Source: Cymbomonas tetramitiformis (lineage: Eukaryota; Chlorophyta; Pyramimonadophyceae; Pyramimonadales; Pyramimonadaceae). Taken from it: a stretch of DNA of 64,000 bases. Location: positions 1 through 64,000 of the forward strand of contig LGRX02024755.1 in NCBI GenBank assembly GCA_001247695.2, in the 5' to 3' direction. How positions within the stretch are numbered: position 1 is the stretch's first letter; every line of letters begins with the position of its first letter. Below the pieces are notes generated by a model. It had not been told where the DNA came from. It worked only from the letters and a program-made list of their open reading frames with translations, and searched no databases. A program made the translations under genes and the position numbers. Below, in pieces: positions 43,809 through 54,593 of this stretch.

Positions 43809-46004
43809 CTAAGAGACTCGGCCACTTTGAGGCTGGTCAGCAGAGCTGAGTTCAGCGGTCGGGATGCAAGCACGGAAGAATCCCGAAGTGAATTGTAAGT
43901 TGTCTGTTTCAAATTGAGCACCACCAGACCCAAGTGGGTAAGGTGGATCGACAGCAGAAAGTAAAGCAACCGAAGAACTGAAACAAGTAGAACCCCACGG
44001 CGGTTTGAGCATTGAAGAAGGAGATAAAAGAACTCCATCATCTGGCGGCCAATCACGGATGCCTGCAGCACCAAGTGGTGGAATCGAAGCAAAGAGATCT
44101 CCAGTAGACCGACGGGCGGTGGCTCCGGGCTCAACCAGGCCCCTGTCACCACCGCCCACGGCAACCAGAGATGCCGTAGCGCTAGCCAGCAGAGAACAAC
44201 AAAGCACGGAAGCCATCAATGCACACCGGAGAAAGCTCGGCGGAGTCCGGGGACGGTACATCGGAGTCAGACTGCCACCGGCCGCTGGCGATGCTCCCCC
44301 GTCAGAGTCATGCTCAAGAGTGCCGAAGGAGCCAAAAGCCACTCGCTGCCCGCCGTCAGAGTCATTGTCAGAGCCTTGGTCATTGTCAGAGCCTTCAGAG
44401 CCAATGTCAGAAGTCTCAATCCTCATGCCAGCAAACAGCGGAGCCGGTGCAGAGTCGCCGAGCTGGAGTGACGGGACAGAGCCAGGCAAGCCGAGAGAGC
44501 CAGGGACAACCACTGGCGGGTCATGAGCCGCAGGCACACCACCAGCCACGAGTGCAGAGGGATGCCGAACCGCAGGCGGTGGCGGAATCGAGCCCCGTGC
44601 ACCCGAGTGGAATGTGGCCAGACCAAACTGAGCCATGCCGTCCTCGTCAGCTGCCGCATCCTGAGCGGAAGCCGCCGCATCCTGAAAGTGCCGCAGAGAT
44701 GTGGGCTCAGCCGTCACAAAAGAATGTGCCGACAGCTCGACCACCTCTGGGCGACCCTCCATCGTGCAGAGCGACTCGAAGGCATGTTCATCCCCAGCGT
44801 CATAGAAACGCTGGAAACGAACAGCCAGGCAGTCAGTCTCATAGTCCTCAACTGCACCACAGTAGTGGGCAGAGTGAGGACCGCCGTTGGGGCATTCAGC
44901 ATGCCAGTGCTTCAAACCACTTTGTGCACACTCCGCATTTCTGCAGTGAGGCACGAAGGCACCGCTCTTCTTGTCAAATGAGACAGGAGGAGCGGTGCCA
45001 AGTGGCTTAACACCAGCACGATGATGCTTAGCAGCAGAGCGGGTAAGGTGCTTGCCCGCAGGCGGTGCCCCTTCCCGCTTCTGCCGCTTTAGGTCACGAA
45101 TGTCCTGCTGCATGCGCTCCAGCTGCTTCTGCAGACTGGACAACGCCGCAGCCAGGTCAGACGCGCCATCGCCGAATGACAGAGCAGAGACACGGGTGTC
45201 AGAGACTTTCAGGCCGTGGCGGAACTGCTCCCGCACACGAGCCTGAATAGTCAAGAGAGACACGCCCTGCCGCTGGTCAGCTCGAGCCAAGGAATTAGCC
45301 AAGTCACGGTACAGAGCCGAATTGCCGAGAGCCTTGAGAAACTGCCGCTTCACCGCGTCCTCTGGCAAGTTGTGGGAACGCTGAACGTCCCGCAACAGGC
45401 CATTGAACTCACGGATGCCACGGTCGGCATCTCCGCTGCTGGGGATGCGAACCGCCAGCAACGACTCAAAAGAGTCAAAGGGCTCTGAGCGTTCCTGGAG
45501 CATGCGTACCACCTCAAGGGCAGCACGCTTGCCATCTCCAGGAACGTCAGACCCAGAGGCCTCAAGCCAGTCACGAGCAGGCGAGCCAGGGCGAGCCAGA
45601 AACGTCAGAGCCGAAAGCAGCAACTCGTTGCCCTCATGCCTAGCCGCAACAATCATGTCAGTCAGGTCAAAGAGGGGAGCAAGTGCCTGCGACTGGAGAA
45701 GAAATTGTGCTCGAAGCTCATGCATGATCTGTGAAAAAATGTCGACTGCGTCGGACTCTGTACCAGCGAAGCGGTCTGATTTGTCTCCGAGAATTTTCGT
45801 GGCAACGATTTTCGCAACCTTCCTATCAAAATTGTCGCGAGCAAGCTGCTGACATTTGTCGAGAGTCTCCCTCGCAGCGGCGGTGGTCGGAACTGGCAGC
45901 TGCGGGGTGTGCGGTGTCGCAGTGTGCTGCGCACCCACATCATCAAAAATCGTCTCTAATCTACGGACGCGCGACCGCGTCATTCTATTTGCTGTGGTAA
46001 CCAT
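43809..46004 (-). CDS. Gag-like protein of element B, intact
   Basis: Uninterrupted ~731-aa frame; I chose ATG 46004 (MVTTANRMTRSRVRRLETIF), although the frame is open to 46274. Residues ~35-290 are mostly helical and capsid-like. A predicted coiled coil follows (~300-325, LAAALSSLQKQLERMQQDIR). At ~370-395 there is a zinc-knuckle-like motif CRNAECAQSGLKHWHAECPN. The C-terminal third is acidic and Pro/Gly-rich, with a hydrophobic stretch FLRCALMASVLCCSLLASAT near ~615-635 that could span a membrane. No protease, integrase or RT. The intact frame plus similar LTRs argue the element was recently mobile using pol supplied in trans. Confidence 0.75.
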   Translation of the reverse strand: MVTTANRMTRSRVRRLETIFDDVGAQHTATPHTPQLPVPTTAAARETLDKCQQLARDNFDRKVAKIVATKILGDKSDRFAGTESDAVDIFSQIMHELRAQFLLQSQALAPLFDLTDMIVAARHEGNELLLSALTFLARPGSPARDWLEASGSDVPGDGKRAALEVVRMLQERSEPFDSFESLLAVRIPSSGDADRGIREFNGLLRDVQRSHNLPEDAVKRQFLKALGNSALYRDLANSLARADQRQGVSLLTIQARVREQFRHGLKVSDTRVSALSFGDGASDLAAALSSLQKQLERMQQDIRDLKRQKREGAPPAGKHLTRSAAKHHRAGVKPLGTAPPVSFDKKSGAFVPHCRNAECAQSGLKHWHAECPNGGPHSAHYCGAVEDYETDCLAVRFQRFYDAGDEHAFESLCTMEGRPEVVELSAHSFVTAEPTSLRHFQDAAASAQDAAADEDGMAQFGLATFHSGARGSIPPPPAVRHPSALVAGGVPAAHDPPVVVPGSLGLPGSVPSLQLGDSAPAPLFAGMRIETSDIGSEGSDNDQGSDNDSDGGQRVAFGSFGTLEHDSDGGASPAAGGSLTPMYRPRTPPSFLRCALMASVLCCSLLASATASLVAVGGGDRGLVEPGATARRSTGDLFASIPPLGAAGIRDWPPDDGVLLSPSSMLKPPWGSTCFSSSVALLSAVDPPYPLGSGGAQFETDNLQFTSGFFRACIPTAELSSADQPQSGRVS

Positions 46005-46439
46005 GATAGAGAGACAGCGGAAGGTTGAGCTAAGCAAGGGTGGTGGTACAAAATTGTCACGGCGGCCAGATAATCCGTAGAAGCCTCGGCACAACAGATC
46101 GAGATTCACAGGTCGTGAGCGGAAAATGAGAGCGGCCAAAATGTACAACGCGTGGAGCGACCTCGCCAGGGCCAGTGGCGCACGATGCAAATAAACCCTC
46201 GCTGCGACGATACTGCCGTAAAAAAAAAACAATCCGTCAACTGCCGATCTCCTGCGCAGCGAAGGCGAGCACAACGTGTGCCGCCATCACCGCCATGCTA
46301 AAAGGCCATACCGCGAGAACAATACACCACCGCCCAAGTGGGCGCTCAACCCCTCCTACGTCCTACTTAGCCGAACATGGCAACAGCAAGGCGCTGCGCC
46401 ATCATCAGAACCACCGGAAAGCCGGTGCGGGCCATAACC

Positions 46440-46681
46440 TGCGAGGAAGACAGATCCGCTGTCCGGCTAAGCTCGCTGAGCATCAAACTGATAATCACAT
46501 AAACAGTGTCTGGCCGAGGCTTTATGCTCTCGGAAACCCAGAAAGTGAAGCAAGACTGTAATACTGTACTGTACTACTGTACAGAACAGTGCTAGGATGT
46601 CACGGACACGATACGGAAGCAGGGTCAGGCTAGGGGCTAGTCAGAGCCCATAATAACTAAGCCTAAACCCGAAGTCCAGCA
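46440..46681 (-). repeat. 5' LTR of element B
   Basis: Pairs with 43395-43629; preceded by GGCCATAACC, complement of the primer site. Confidence 0.92.
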
Positions 46682-46836
46682 TCTTGTGTTGTGCTCTAGG
46701 GGCTTACGCCCATGCATGTGCCGCGGGGATCAACTACTCCCGGGCGCGGGGTAGGCTGCTAAAACATAGCAGACTAATTCGCTCGCGGCGGAGTCCTCGA
46801 TGGTGAAGAGGCAAGCACCAGCTAAAACGAAGAATT

Positions 46837-47265
46837 TCACCCTACCCCTGTGCAAGTGTGCTGCCGAAGGATGCGCGGCACCACCGGAGCGAACGCGCCG
46901 GCGTGGGTAGGGCACGATGGCCGCGGCCGCAAAATGCGAAAAGAGCACCGGAAAGCAGAGCTGCATCCTGCGAAATTGGAAATGGACGAACAGGCTAGGG
47001 TGTGGGTGGCAGCAATAACACCACCACACACAAACAGACGTTGGTCATGTAAAGCTGGCAGCGAAGGATGAGGAGAGGCGAGGGCGACGAAGTCAAAATC
47101 CTCGCGGTCGATATTGACGAAAACGCCGGAGCCGATGTTGGTGCTTGGGGTATAGGCACCACCAAGCACCACCAGATTGTAGCCAGCGGTAGATTGTCGA
47201 TCTCTAAGTAAATTTAGCGTAGAACGCAGAGTGGCCATGCGCGTACGTTGGCGTAAAGTAGCCAT
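46837..47265 (-). CDS. orphan ORF of element D
   Basis: 142-aa frame starting ATG 47265 (MATLRQRTRMATLRSTLNLL) and ending TGVG just before TGA. Homologous to the interrupted ORF of element E (39440-40606): basic N-terminus, NLVVLGGAYTPST core, then a diverged Pro/Cys-containing part. The middle has FVCGGVIAA against VVCGDVATP in E. No known domain and no clear membrane segment. It is the only protein-coding potential of element D outside the nested element B. The gene sits in the 5' half of D, about 620 bp after the 5' LTR. Confidence 0.55.
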   Translation of the reverse strand: MATLRQRTRMATLRSTLNLLRDRQSTAGYNLVVLGGAYTPSTNIGSGVFVNIDREDFDFVALASPHPSLPALHDQRLFVCGGVIAATHTLACSSISNFAGCSSAFRCSFRILRPRPSCPTHAGAFAPVVPRILRQHTCTGVG

Positions 47266-47882
47266 GCTGCTGTAACTGTAAAAATCTGTAAGTTAAAAAG
47301 TCTGGGTTTCGTGCGAAACGATAACTTTTTGCAAAAATAACTAAATCAAGTGATGAAAGACTCAACTTGGGGTAGAATTTGACGAGGAAGACGTCGGTGA
47401 CGTCAAAATAGTCGTGCGGTAAGCCAGTTTTGCTGCAGGAGAAGCGCTGCTGGCCAGAAAGTTAAAAATAGTTCGGAATTGTGAAGAGCTGGAGATGCTG
47501 CAGAGATGAGCGCGTGGTACGACACGCCAAAGAGACTTGCGAATTGAATTCAAAAAGAGAACGAGTGTTGGTGGTGCAACGAGGTTGGAGATGCCAAAAG
47601 TAAGATAAGAAGAAGAAAGTTAACGCTGGAGGTGCGCGAAGTCGCTGGAGATGCGGTCGGTGATGTTGGCGCGGTACGTCACGCCAGGAAGTGGATCTGC
47701 GAATCGAAGAGAGGCAGGGTGCTGGTGGTGCAAGAGGCTGTAGATGCCGTGGCTGGAGGTGCAAAATTTCAGTGATGATAAGTGAAAAACCGCTGGAGTC
47801 GCGGGTGTCGCTGGAGATGCGTTGACCAAAGTAAGGACCGAAAAGCAAAAAGACCACTGCTTCAAGTGGTGCAGCCCAAACC
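47266..47882. other. 5' leader of element D, no gene
   Basis: Related to the region of element E at 40620-40740. Rich in GGTGATG/GCTGGAGATGC direct repeats. Confidence 0.5.
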
Positions 47883-48125
47883 TGATGGGAAAGCTAAAAT
47901 ATATACGGCTGTAATATATTATAAGGTTTCACAGATACGAAAGCTGAAGCCGTGGACTCAAGGGTTTCAGATACAGTACTAAGGTGAAGATAATAAAATA
48001 CTGGGTGTTTTATTATCGCAGAGAACGGCGGAAAGCTGACTGCCTACGTGGCACCTCAAGGCGAGGGGTGACAGAAGAGGATCCACAACTCCCCCCAGTA
48101 TGGGGTGAAGTTGGGATTCCCATCA
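47883..48125 (-). repeat. 5' LTR of element D
   Basis: Pairs with 43014-43255; preceded by CCAAACC. Confidence 0.92.
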
Positions 48126-48290
48126 GACATGACATTTGACATGACATGACATGACATGCCATGCCATGACATGCCATGAGACATGACACGACATGACATG
48201 AGACATGACATGAGACATGACATGACATGACATGACATGACATGACATGACATGAGACATGACATGACATGCCATGACATGACCAATGAC
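48126..48290. repeat. TGACATGACATT microsatellite, right part
   Basis: Continues the array broken by element D, here with ATGAGACATGACATG variants. A diverged relative (GTCATACATGTCATACGTGC) appears near 48920-48990. Confidence 0.9.
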
Positions 48291-49094
48291 ATCCCAGCGT
48301 TTTAGGTGGTAGGCAATTTATTTCGGAATAAGTTGTCACCGGGGTCAGATCTCCTTCTCGGAATAAGCAATTGGAGACATATTTTTCGATAGAGGGTTTA
48401 AGTTGTAGAAAATTTGATCCAAATTTTTGAAATGCACTCTGTCGAGTCTGTGACAAGGTCAGATCTGATGACATAGCGCTAAGGCGTAGGGCGCTATGTG
48501 TTGGACTTGCACCTTGAGCGCGCAGAAGTCCCGACTGGATCTCGTCGGGAGGTTGTTGCCCGATATAATTATATTGTCTGATCAACAATATAATTATACT
48601 GGAAGCATTTCGGTGTTTCCATCAAACACCTCGTACGAGGGGAGCGGGAGAGGGATGCGGGAGGCTGTCGTTGCCGCGTTGCTCCGTTTTCGTCTTGGCG
48701 TTGGCATTTCGCACTCCGCTGCGTATAAATTTCAAGTGTAAGTCGAGTGTGTCGCGATTATGAACAAGGGGCGGCAATGTAGGGGCTGGCGGGGCGTGGT
48801 GGCATTGTTGGGTGCTAAAATGGCGGTGTATCTCTGTTGTGGTTGAGTGTGGGGTGCTGTGAGGGATTTTGGGTTTGAGATGTGGGTGCGGCATTTGTCA
48901 GGGTCATGACCGATGACATATGTGTCATACATGTCATACGTGCCATACCTGTCAGACATGTCATACCACGTCATGTCATGTCGAGTCATGTCATATATTA
49001 TAATGACAGACAGTCGTCAGTACGGTCGACTATGACTGTACATGTCGTCAGATGATAAGTCACATCATCTGTCATTATTCAAGGAAAGACTTGA
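48291..49094. other. no gene recognised
   Basis: Includes an inverted repeat TATAATTATATTGT...ACAATATAATTATA at about 48563-48598 and GTCATACATGTCATAC repeats near 48920-48990. Confidence 0.5.
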
Positions 49095-49349
49095 ATGACA
49101 CCTGGCATCGAGAGTTCGTATGTCGAACTCGAAGATGGCAAAGCAAGATACGATCTTGAAGTAACAAACAAGAAATCATCTTCGCTTCAAGCATGTGCGG
49201 AACAAGCATGCGCAATATTATGGGGCGAACGTATTATTCGTTCTGACGATACTGGTCGTTCAACCAATGTCTCGGGTTCACAACCCAATGGCGGTACCAT
49301 CTATGCGATGGGAGACATTTGGTATTTAGATGAGCTAGCGTTGTGCTAG
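49095..49349 (+). CDS. hypothetical 84-aa ORF
   Basis: ATG 49095 to TAG 49347; sequence MTPGIESSYVELEDGKARYD and following. Mixed composition, no repeats beneath it, no signal peptide, no domain I recognise. It could be a small gene or an exon. Support is only the open frame and ordinary amino-acid composition. Confidence 0.25.
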   Translation: MTPGIESSYVELEDGKARYDLEVTNKKSSSLQACAEQACAILWGERIIRSDDTGRSTNVSGSQPNGGTIYAMGDIWYLDELALC

Positions 49350-49727
49350 AAGCAGCATCTTCTCACAGAAGCCTGCACTCATCCCCGCTATTATCTTACG
49401 CGTGTGTTACCGTCCCATAACACAGCGTTTACTATTATTTTATATGATATACTGAGGGCTCGCTTATCAGCCCTAATAGATGGTATTCTGAACTCGTCAA
49501 GGCACGAGAACGAGAACTCAAGTGAGTGCAGCGTTAGATATCGTATATATTGTATTGTTCGCAGGTTGCAGGTTCGCGCATACAAGCGACAGCACTCGCA
49601 GTCATACCGAATATCTGCAAACCGAATAATAATATACGCTCGAATATCGATAGCATACGGATTGCGCGAGGATTTATCATCGCGAACATATTCGCAGCTG
49701 ACAGCATTCGCAGAGAAATCGTCTTAA

Positions 49728-50573
49728 CCCTTAAGCCGGTATCTGGGTCAGATCTGACCCAGAAGCGATGGCAAAGTATATGCTGCTTGGGCAATTGCAG
49801 TTGCATACCTTGCATGATTTGTGCACTGAGTATTTGCACGTACACCGTTGTGTGCATATGTAAGCGTAGCGTACTTGTGCGGGGCACGTATGCATAATAT
49901 ATATCGCACGTACCCGCATATTTGTCGCGAATCAGTTGCACATTTGTACGTTTTTTTGCGTAATTTTATCTTGCAAACCATACAAACCGCGCCTAAACTG
50001 CAACGTTATACTTACCTACGGCTCATCTACAAGCACGCGTTGCATCATGGGCCATGTCCCGATCATTATGTAAGTGATTGGTGGCTATCATCATGGAATA
50101 TGACCCATAGTATCGCAAAAATCACCACACGTGTCCCTTAAGTATGGAAAACATTCCTTAAGTATGGAAAACATTGTGAAATATATGTATTTTTAGTGTT
50201 TTTTTTTTGCATAAATCCACAGAAAACGATAGGCAGATGAACGCACATCGGTGCAAGTGAATCATCCTTGGAACGTATCATCAAGGTCGATGATTTAATT
50301 CCAAAATTGTGCAAAAATATGTCGAGCAGATGTCGTCAACAATGACGATAAAATTAAATCGTGCCTGTAAAATCGAAAACATTCTGACCATGTGCGCATA
50401 TAAGAGTGGATATTTTCGACATATATCGACATGTAGTGTCGCAAATAGTTGGTAATATAGGTATGCAATAATTGGTAAACCAAACGGGCATTTAGTGACT
50501 AAGCATGCATCGCAAAAATCCATTCTCACAACACATATAGAAAATCCTCGAATTCTAACCACCGGCTTAAGGG
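49728..50573. mobile_element. piggyBac-type MITE, 846 bp
   Basis: Ends are inverted CCCTTAAGCCGGT (49728) and ACCGGCTTAAGGG (50573), flanked on both sides by TTAA (49724-49727 and 50574-50577), the exact target of piggyBac transposases. Just inside the left end is the palindrome CTGGGTCAGATCTGACCCAG. No ORF for a transposase. Confidence 0.85.
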
Positions 50574-50577
50574 TTAA

Positions 50578-53250
50578 TACTATAAACGACAAGGTGTGCG
50601 CACAGTGTACGGATCGTATACATATGATGTCAAAATTCGCAGGGTTGTCACGGTATGCGAGATGCAGATGCGCGAACGAAAAATAATCGTCAGTACATAT
50701 GATTTACATCAACTGCGACGGGACGTACGAAATTTCGTTAAACAGCGCGATCGCATTCTTTCATGCGACAATACACCGGCGACAATAATATACTTTGTGA
50801 AATAATTGGCAACATCGATTTTCGCAAATGATCCGCTCGAACCGTATACAATAATCCGCTCGTACGATGATTTTTAGCTCGTCAGCGCGATGTGCAACTG
50901 TCATGATTTCATCAGATGTAATGGATGCACGATTTAGGGCGCATGATTCCTGATGTATCTACATGCAGCGAGACATACACATGTCTACAGTGTCCGCCGT
51001 CCGTATATATGCCATGTTACGCACGTCAATATCCTCTACACAACATTTGTATACTCGCAGGGATATTTTGGATGGACGCATGATGGACACATGATTACTA
51101 TACTGCAGCATTTCACACCATATATTGATGACTGCAGAAATATTTCAAACCGTCAGCATTTGTATGCTTATTTGCAATATAATGTGCAAGAGATGTGTAT
51201 ACTGAGCTTGCAATGATTGCATTATACACCAACATGCAGCACATGAGTATATGCAGCACACACCAACATGCAGCACATGAGTACATGCAGCATTACACCA
51301 TGTATACATTCTATACTGAGTGACTGCAATATTGTAAGTTGTGCATGCATCACCAAAGCAGCTTGATCATGATATCAGCTGTAGTATATATACCAGTTTG
51401 ATCACGTTAGCAACTGGAACATTAGCATCATTTTGCAATGTATTGAACAGTCCACAAGCACATTGCAGTGCATGCTAGATTATATTAGAACTCGTGTTAG
51501 CATAAGGTGCCTGAAAGTAGTCTTAACATCATAATTAGCTCGTTATGTCCCGGTGGAGCCGAGATGCTCTTCGGATCACATACCGTTCTATGGTGGATTA
51601 CTGGAAGGAATACTCACCAGAGCTACATGTAAAATCAACCAGCAACTCATTATTGTGAATGAGATTATATCAGGATTACAATAACCCTTAACTTGATATA
51701 TATCATGCTAGATTCATTCAGTACATGGTATGCTGATCACCATCCTGCATGATAACTATCTGGGAATATTGTAATACCAGAAGTCACCTTCCTGTAAGTG
51801 TGTAAAGTGAACACACACATTCTGGCAAAAGTACTAATCAGCAGTACTACACATTGCACACACACTGACATTTACTGTATATATTGACATTCACTGACTC
51901 AGAGTGAATTGATCAACTATAATGTCTATCATGTGCATGATAATATGGATACCATTCCACAAACACATGTGCGTGTGGAATGTCAAAGATGGCGATACAT
52001 ATGGGAGCAGGATAAGACAACATGCTGTAGGGCTGGATGGAGTTATCTCCAGACCCGAAGGCAGAATACTGTGCTCATTACAACAGCTGGTAACTGTTGA
52101 GCACAGTCCATTCACTCTCACACATCGCTGGCGAGCAACAACAACCACTATACTGCATTCTGACAATTGACTCAGTATTGATCAGCACAAAAGCATGTAC
52201 CTAACCAGATCAGTACATACATATATTGAGCTGACATAGGTTGTTGTGGACATACACACACATATATATATGTGCTGTGATTATAAACTGCTTTGATTAT
52301 AATCAAGCTATGTCCAGATATGTTTGAAATTTAGAGATATCATTTTGATATACTATTAGAGCACAGTCATATGCTCAAACATATCATAGGTTGATAAGTT
52401 ATCACTAAAGTGGATAATCCGCTTATAGTTGGTATACCTAAATATCATCAGGGAGTGCATTTACTTCCATGGGTTTCAAATCAGTAAAACCCACAGATAT
52501 GATCAACCACAGATGTTGACATACAGGAATATTCACTTTTATGCCATGAAAATCGTCATGTGCAAAAGTGAAGTGAGTTGCAGTACTTCTGTACTTTGCA
52601 GCTTACACACACAGAGAGATATATTACTATGGAAAACAATAAATAAGCCGAAAAACGGCCAAAATGGGTGAAATTCGTTTGCGATAGATTTGAAAATTGA
52701 AAATTCGACCCTATCTTATTTGATATTATGATTTTATACCTATTAAGGTATCAGAAAATCATGACGTCCATAGTCATATCTCGTGTAACACCCTAAATAG
52801 CAGGTGTGGAATATATAGGGGTGTACATATTGGCTGTAACGAAATGCGTGAAAAGTTCACACGTTTAATTTCAAAATGAAAAACTCGGGTTGATTTTTTT
52901 TGCTGATCTAATTATTCAGCTATCAACAAATATTCCCTGATTTATGCAGCACTTGTAATACCCTGTAACACCCCTAAAATTAAATGTGTGTGTCAGGGGT
53001 GTAACATACCTCCTGCAAACCACGTAACATTCAGTGTGACATTAAATGCAGTTTTGCTTTAAAATGTTTGCAAAATATTTATACTGCTTTAATTTTACCT
53101 ATTTTAGGGTTACTGATGCCAAGTAACACCCTAAACACACTGTTGGGAATATGGGCCACTGTAACGTAACATGCCCTAAATGCCACTTAAATATTGGATA
53201 CACTTCGTGTTTGGCATAAATATATTATGCTGTAATCAGCACAGACATGA
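50578..53250. other. AT-rich region, no gene recognised
   Basis: Low-complexity AT-rich DNA with short dyads (TGGGTTT...AAACCCA near 52470; TGTGTG/CACACA stretches near 51800-51860 and 52250). From 52780 onward TAACACCCTAAA-type phrases recur (52788, 52970, 53125), probably the LTR or leader of the gypsy element that follows. Confidence 0.5.
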
Positions 53251-53254
53251 TAAT

Positions 53255-53352
53255 ATTTCGGGCAGCAACCCAAAAACTGCAGGGCAATAACCCAAAAAAC
53301 TGCAGGGCTACAACCCAAAGACTGTAGGGCTGCAACCCTAAAACTGTAACAG
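53255..53352. repeat. four tandem units CTGCAGGGCAACAACCCAAAAA
   Basis: About 21-24-bp units with (C/G)CAGGGC(T/A)(A/G)CAACCCAAA(A/G)ACTG. Each unit has a GGG...CCC dyad. Confidence 0.8.
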
Positions 53353-53590
53353 CTGCTTCCTATAAGGAATGCATGCTACATATGAGGTAAAAGGGCAATT
53401 GACAACTGCCTTATGTTCACACTTCCTTGAGGGGGGAAGAAGGTGGATATATATACATAATTACCTCATTATAATGTACAAATGTGCTACATGCATATAA
53501 ACATACAGATATACTATATATATATATATCACACACACTCAGTTAGCTGATTAGCTGAAGGCATCTTTTGTGTTGTGTTTTGTTTTTTAG

Positions 53591-54538
53591 ATGGTGGTAT
53601 TCGAAGAGGAAGAACCAGAAATTCCAGTCATCAATCCAGATCCATCGACATGGTTTTTCGACATTCTAGGCTCCTATGATTCATTCAGCCGGTTCAAGGT
53701 TCCGAAGTGGATCGCTGGTTATGACAACACTCAAACCAGATTCGACCAGATAGGATACTTCGACAACATCAGTCGTATGAAGCCCGACATGAGCCGATAT
53801 AGGGATCCAGCCAATGAACCGAAGGAACCAGAGACTGAGTACACAGAAGACAATCCTCCAATAGTCTTTACAGATCCTGACGAAGATTCTGTTCCAGCAC
53901 CAGCTCCACCCAGTTTGGTCCCAAAGGTGAAGATGACACCACCTAGGGAATTCAAATGTGGACAGGACGCAGAAGTTTGGTTGGACACGGTGGACCGGTA
54001 TTTTCAGTTCACCTATCCAGGAGTCAAGGACAAGGACCTGATCACAGTATTCCTGACTCTTATCCAAACCAATGACCGACACTATTTCCAGGTCGTGGCA
54101 CAGCAACCGGATGCCACATATGAGATAGTCAGACGGATATTCCTCAGCCAATTTGGTAACCCTCATAAGAGATCAGTAGCCAAGAAACACCTGATGGCAC
54201 TGACTCAAGGAAGCCAAACCTTTTCAGACTATTTGCGCACGTTTACATCACTGGCTGCTTTAGCAGCAGTTGATCTAAACGATGTGTTAATAAAGGACAG
54301 ATTTGTGAGCAGCATGGACCCAGATCTCCGCAGACAGTTCCAGTTAAGATTCCTAACAGAGCAAGAAAGGAATAATCTGTCGTGGCAAGAAACCACACAG
54401 ATACTGCTCGATTTGAATTATGTCGTTCATTCAAAGCAGTCAGAGACCCTTCATTGTCGGGGTCAGAATGAGCAGTCATCAGGAGGCCCAGTCAAAAAGG
54501 ACAAGGACAAAGGGCGTGGCAAGAAGCCTAATAGATAG
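53591..54538 (+). CDS. Ty3/gypsy-type Gag protein, Gag-only copy
   Basis: Intact 315-aa frame preceded by TTTTGTTTTTTAG. The N-terminal ~100 residues are acidic and Pro-rich. A Retrotrans_gag-like capsid domain spans ~115-275: EFKCGQDAEVWLDTVDRYFQ, then FLTLIQTNDRHYFQ, RIFLSQFGNPHKRSVAKKHL, LTQGSQTFSDYLRTFTSLAA and MDPDLRRQFQLRF. The C-terminal tail is Lys-rich (KKDKDKGRGKKPNR) and may serve as nucleocapsid in place of a zinc knuckle. No pol follows: a MITE and a copia remnant occupy the downstream side. The tract upstream may be its LTR/leader, but I could not pair two LTRs. Confidence 0.8.
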   Translation: MVVFEEEEPEIPVINPDPSTWFFDILGSYDSFSRFKVPKWIAGYDNTQTRFDQIGYFDNISRMKPDMSRYRDPANEPKEPETEYTEDNPPIVFTDPDEDSVPAPAPPSLVPKVKMTPPREFKCGQDAEVWLDTVDRYFQFTYPGVKDKDLITVFLTLIQTNDRHYFQVVAQQPDATYEIVRRIFLSQFGNPHKRSVAKKHLMALTQGSQTFSDYLRTFTSLAALAAVDLNDVLIKDRFVSSMDPDLRRQFQLRFLTEQERNNLSWQETTQILLDLNYVVHSKQSETLHCRGQNEQSSGGPVKKDKDKGRGKKPNR

Positions 54539-54593
54539 TTTGAAACACATACAGGGTAGAATATTCTGTATATCAGTGTTTTAATACTATCGC

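Larger units (their letters stand above)
43395..46681 (-). mobile_element. LTR element B, Gag-only, inserted in D
   Basis: LTRs 43395-43629 and 46440-46681 (TGCGAGGAAGACAGATCCGC ... CCGAAGTCCAGCA) with duplication TCTTG on both sides (43390-43394, 46682-46686). Sense minus. Primer site GGTTATGGCCCGCACC. CACCACCCGTGGGTG hairpin next to the 3' LTR. One large Gag-like ORF, no pol. Confidence 0.93.
43014..48125 (-). mobile_element. LTR element D (non-autonomous), inserted in the microsatellite, host of B
   Basis: LTRs 43014-43255 and 47883-48125 (TGATGGGAAAGCTAAAATAT ... GGGATTCCCATCA) are nearly identical. Target duplication GACAT at 43009-43013 and 48126-48130. Sense minus. Primer site GGTTTGGGCTGC is a variant of the GGTTATGG type. 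The CACCACCTCACCCCGAAGGT hairpin adjoins the 3' LTR. Carries a single 142-aa ORF and receives element B at 43395. Confidence 0.9.

Noticed and set aside
44005..45852. Several plus-strand frames of 150-260 aa
   Set aside because: Antisense shadows of the GC-rich Gag-like gene of element B.
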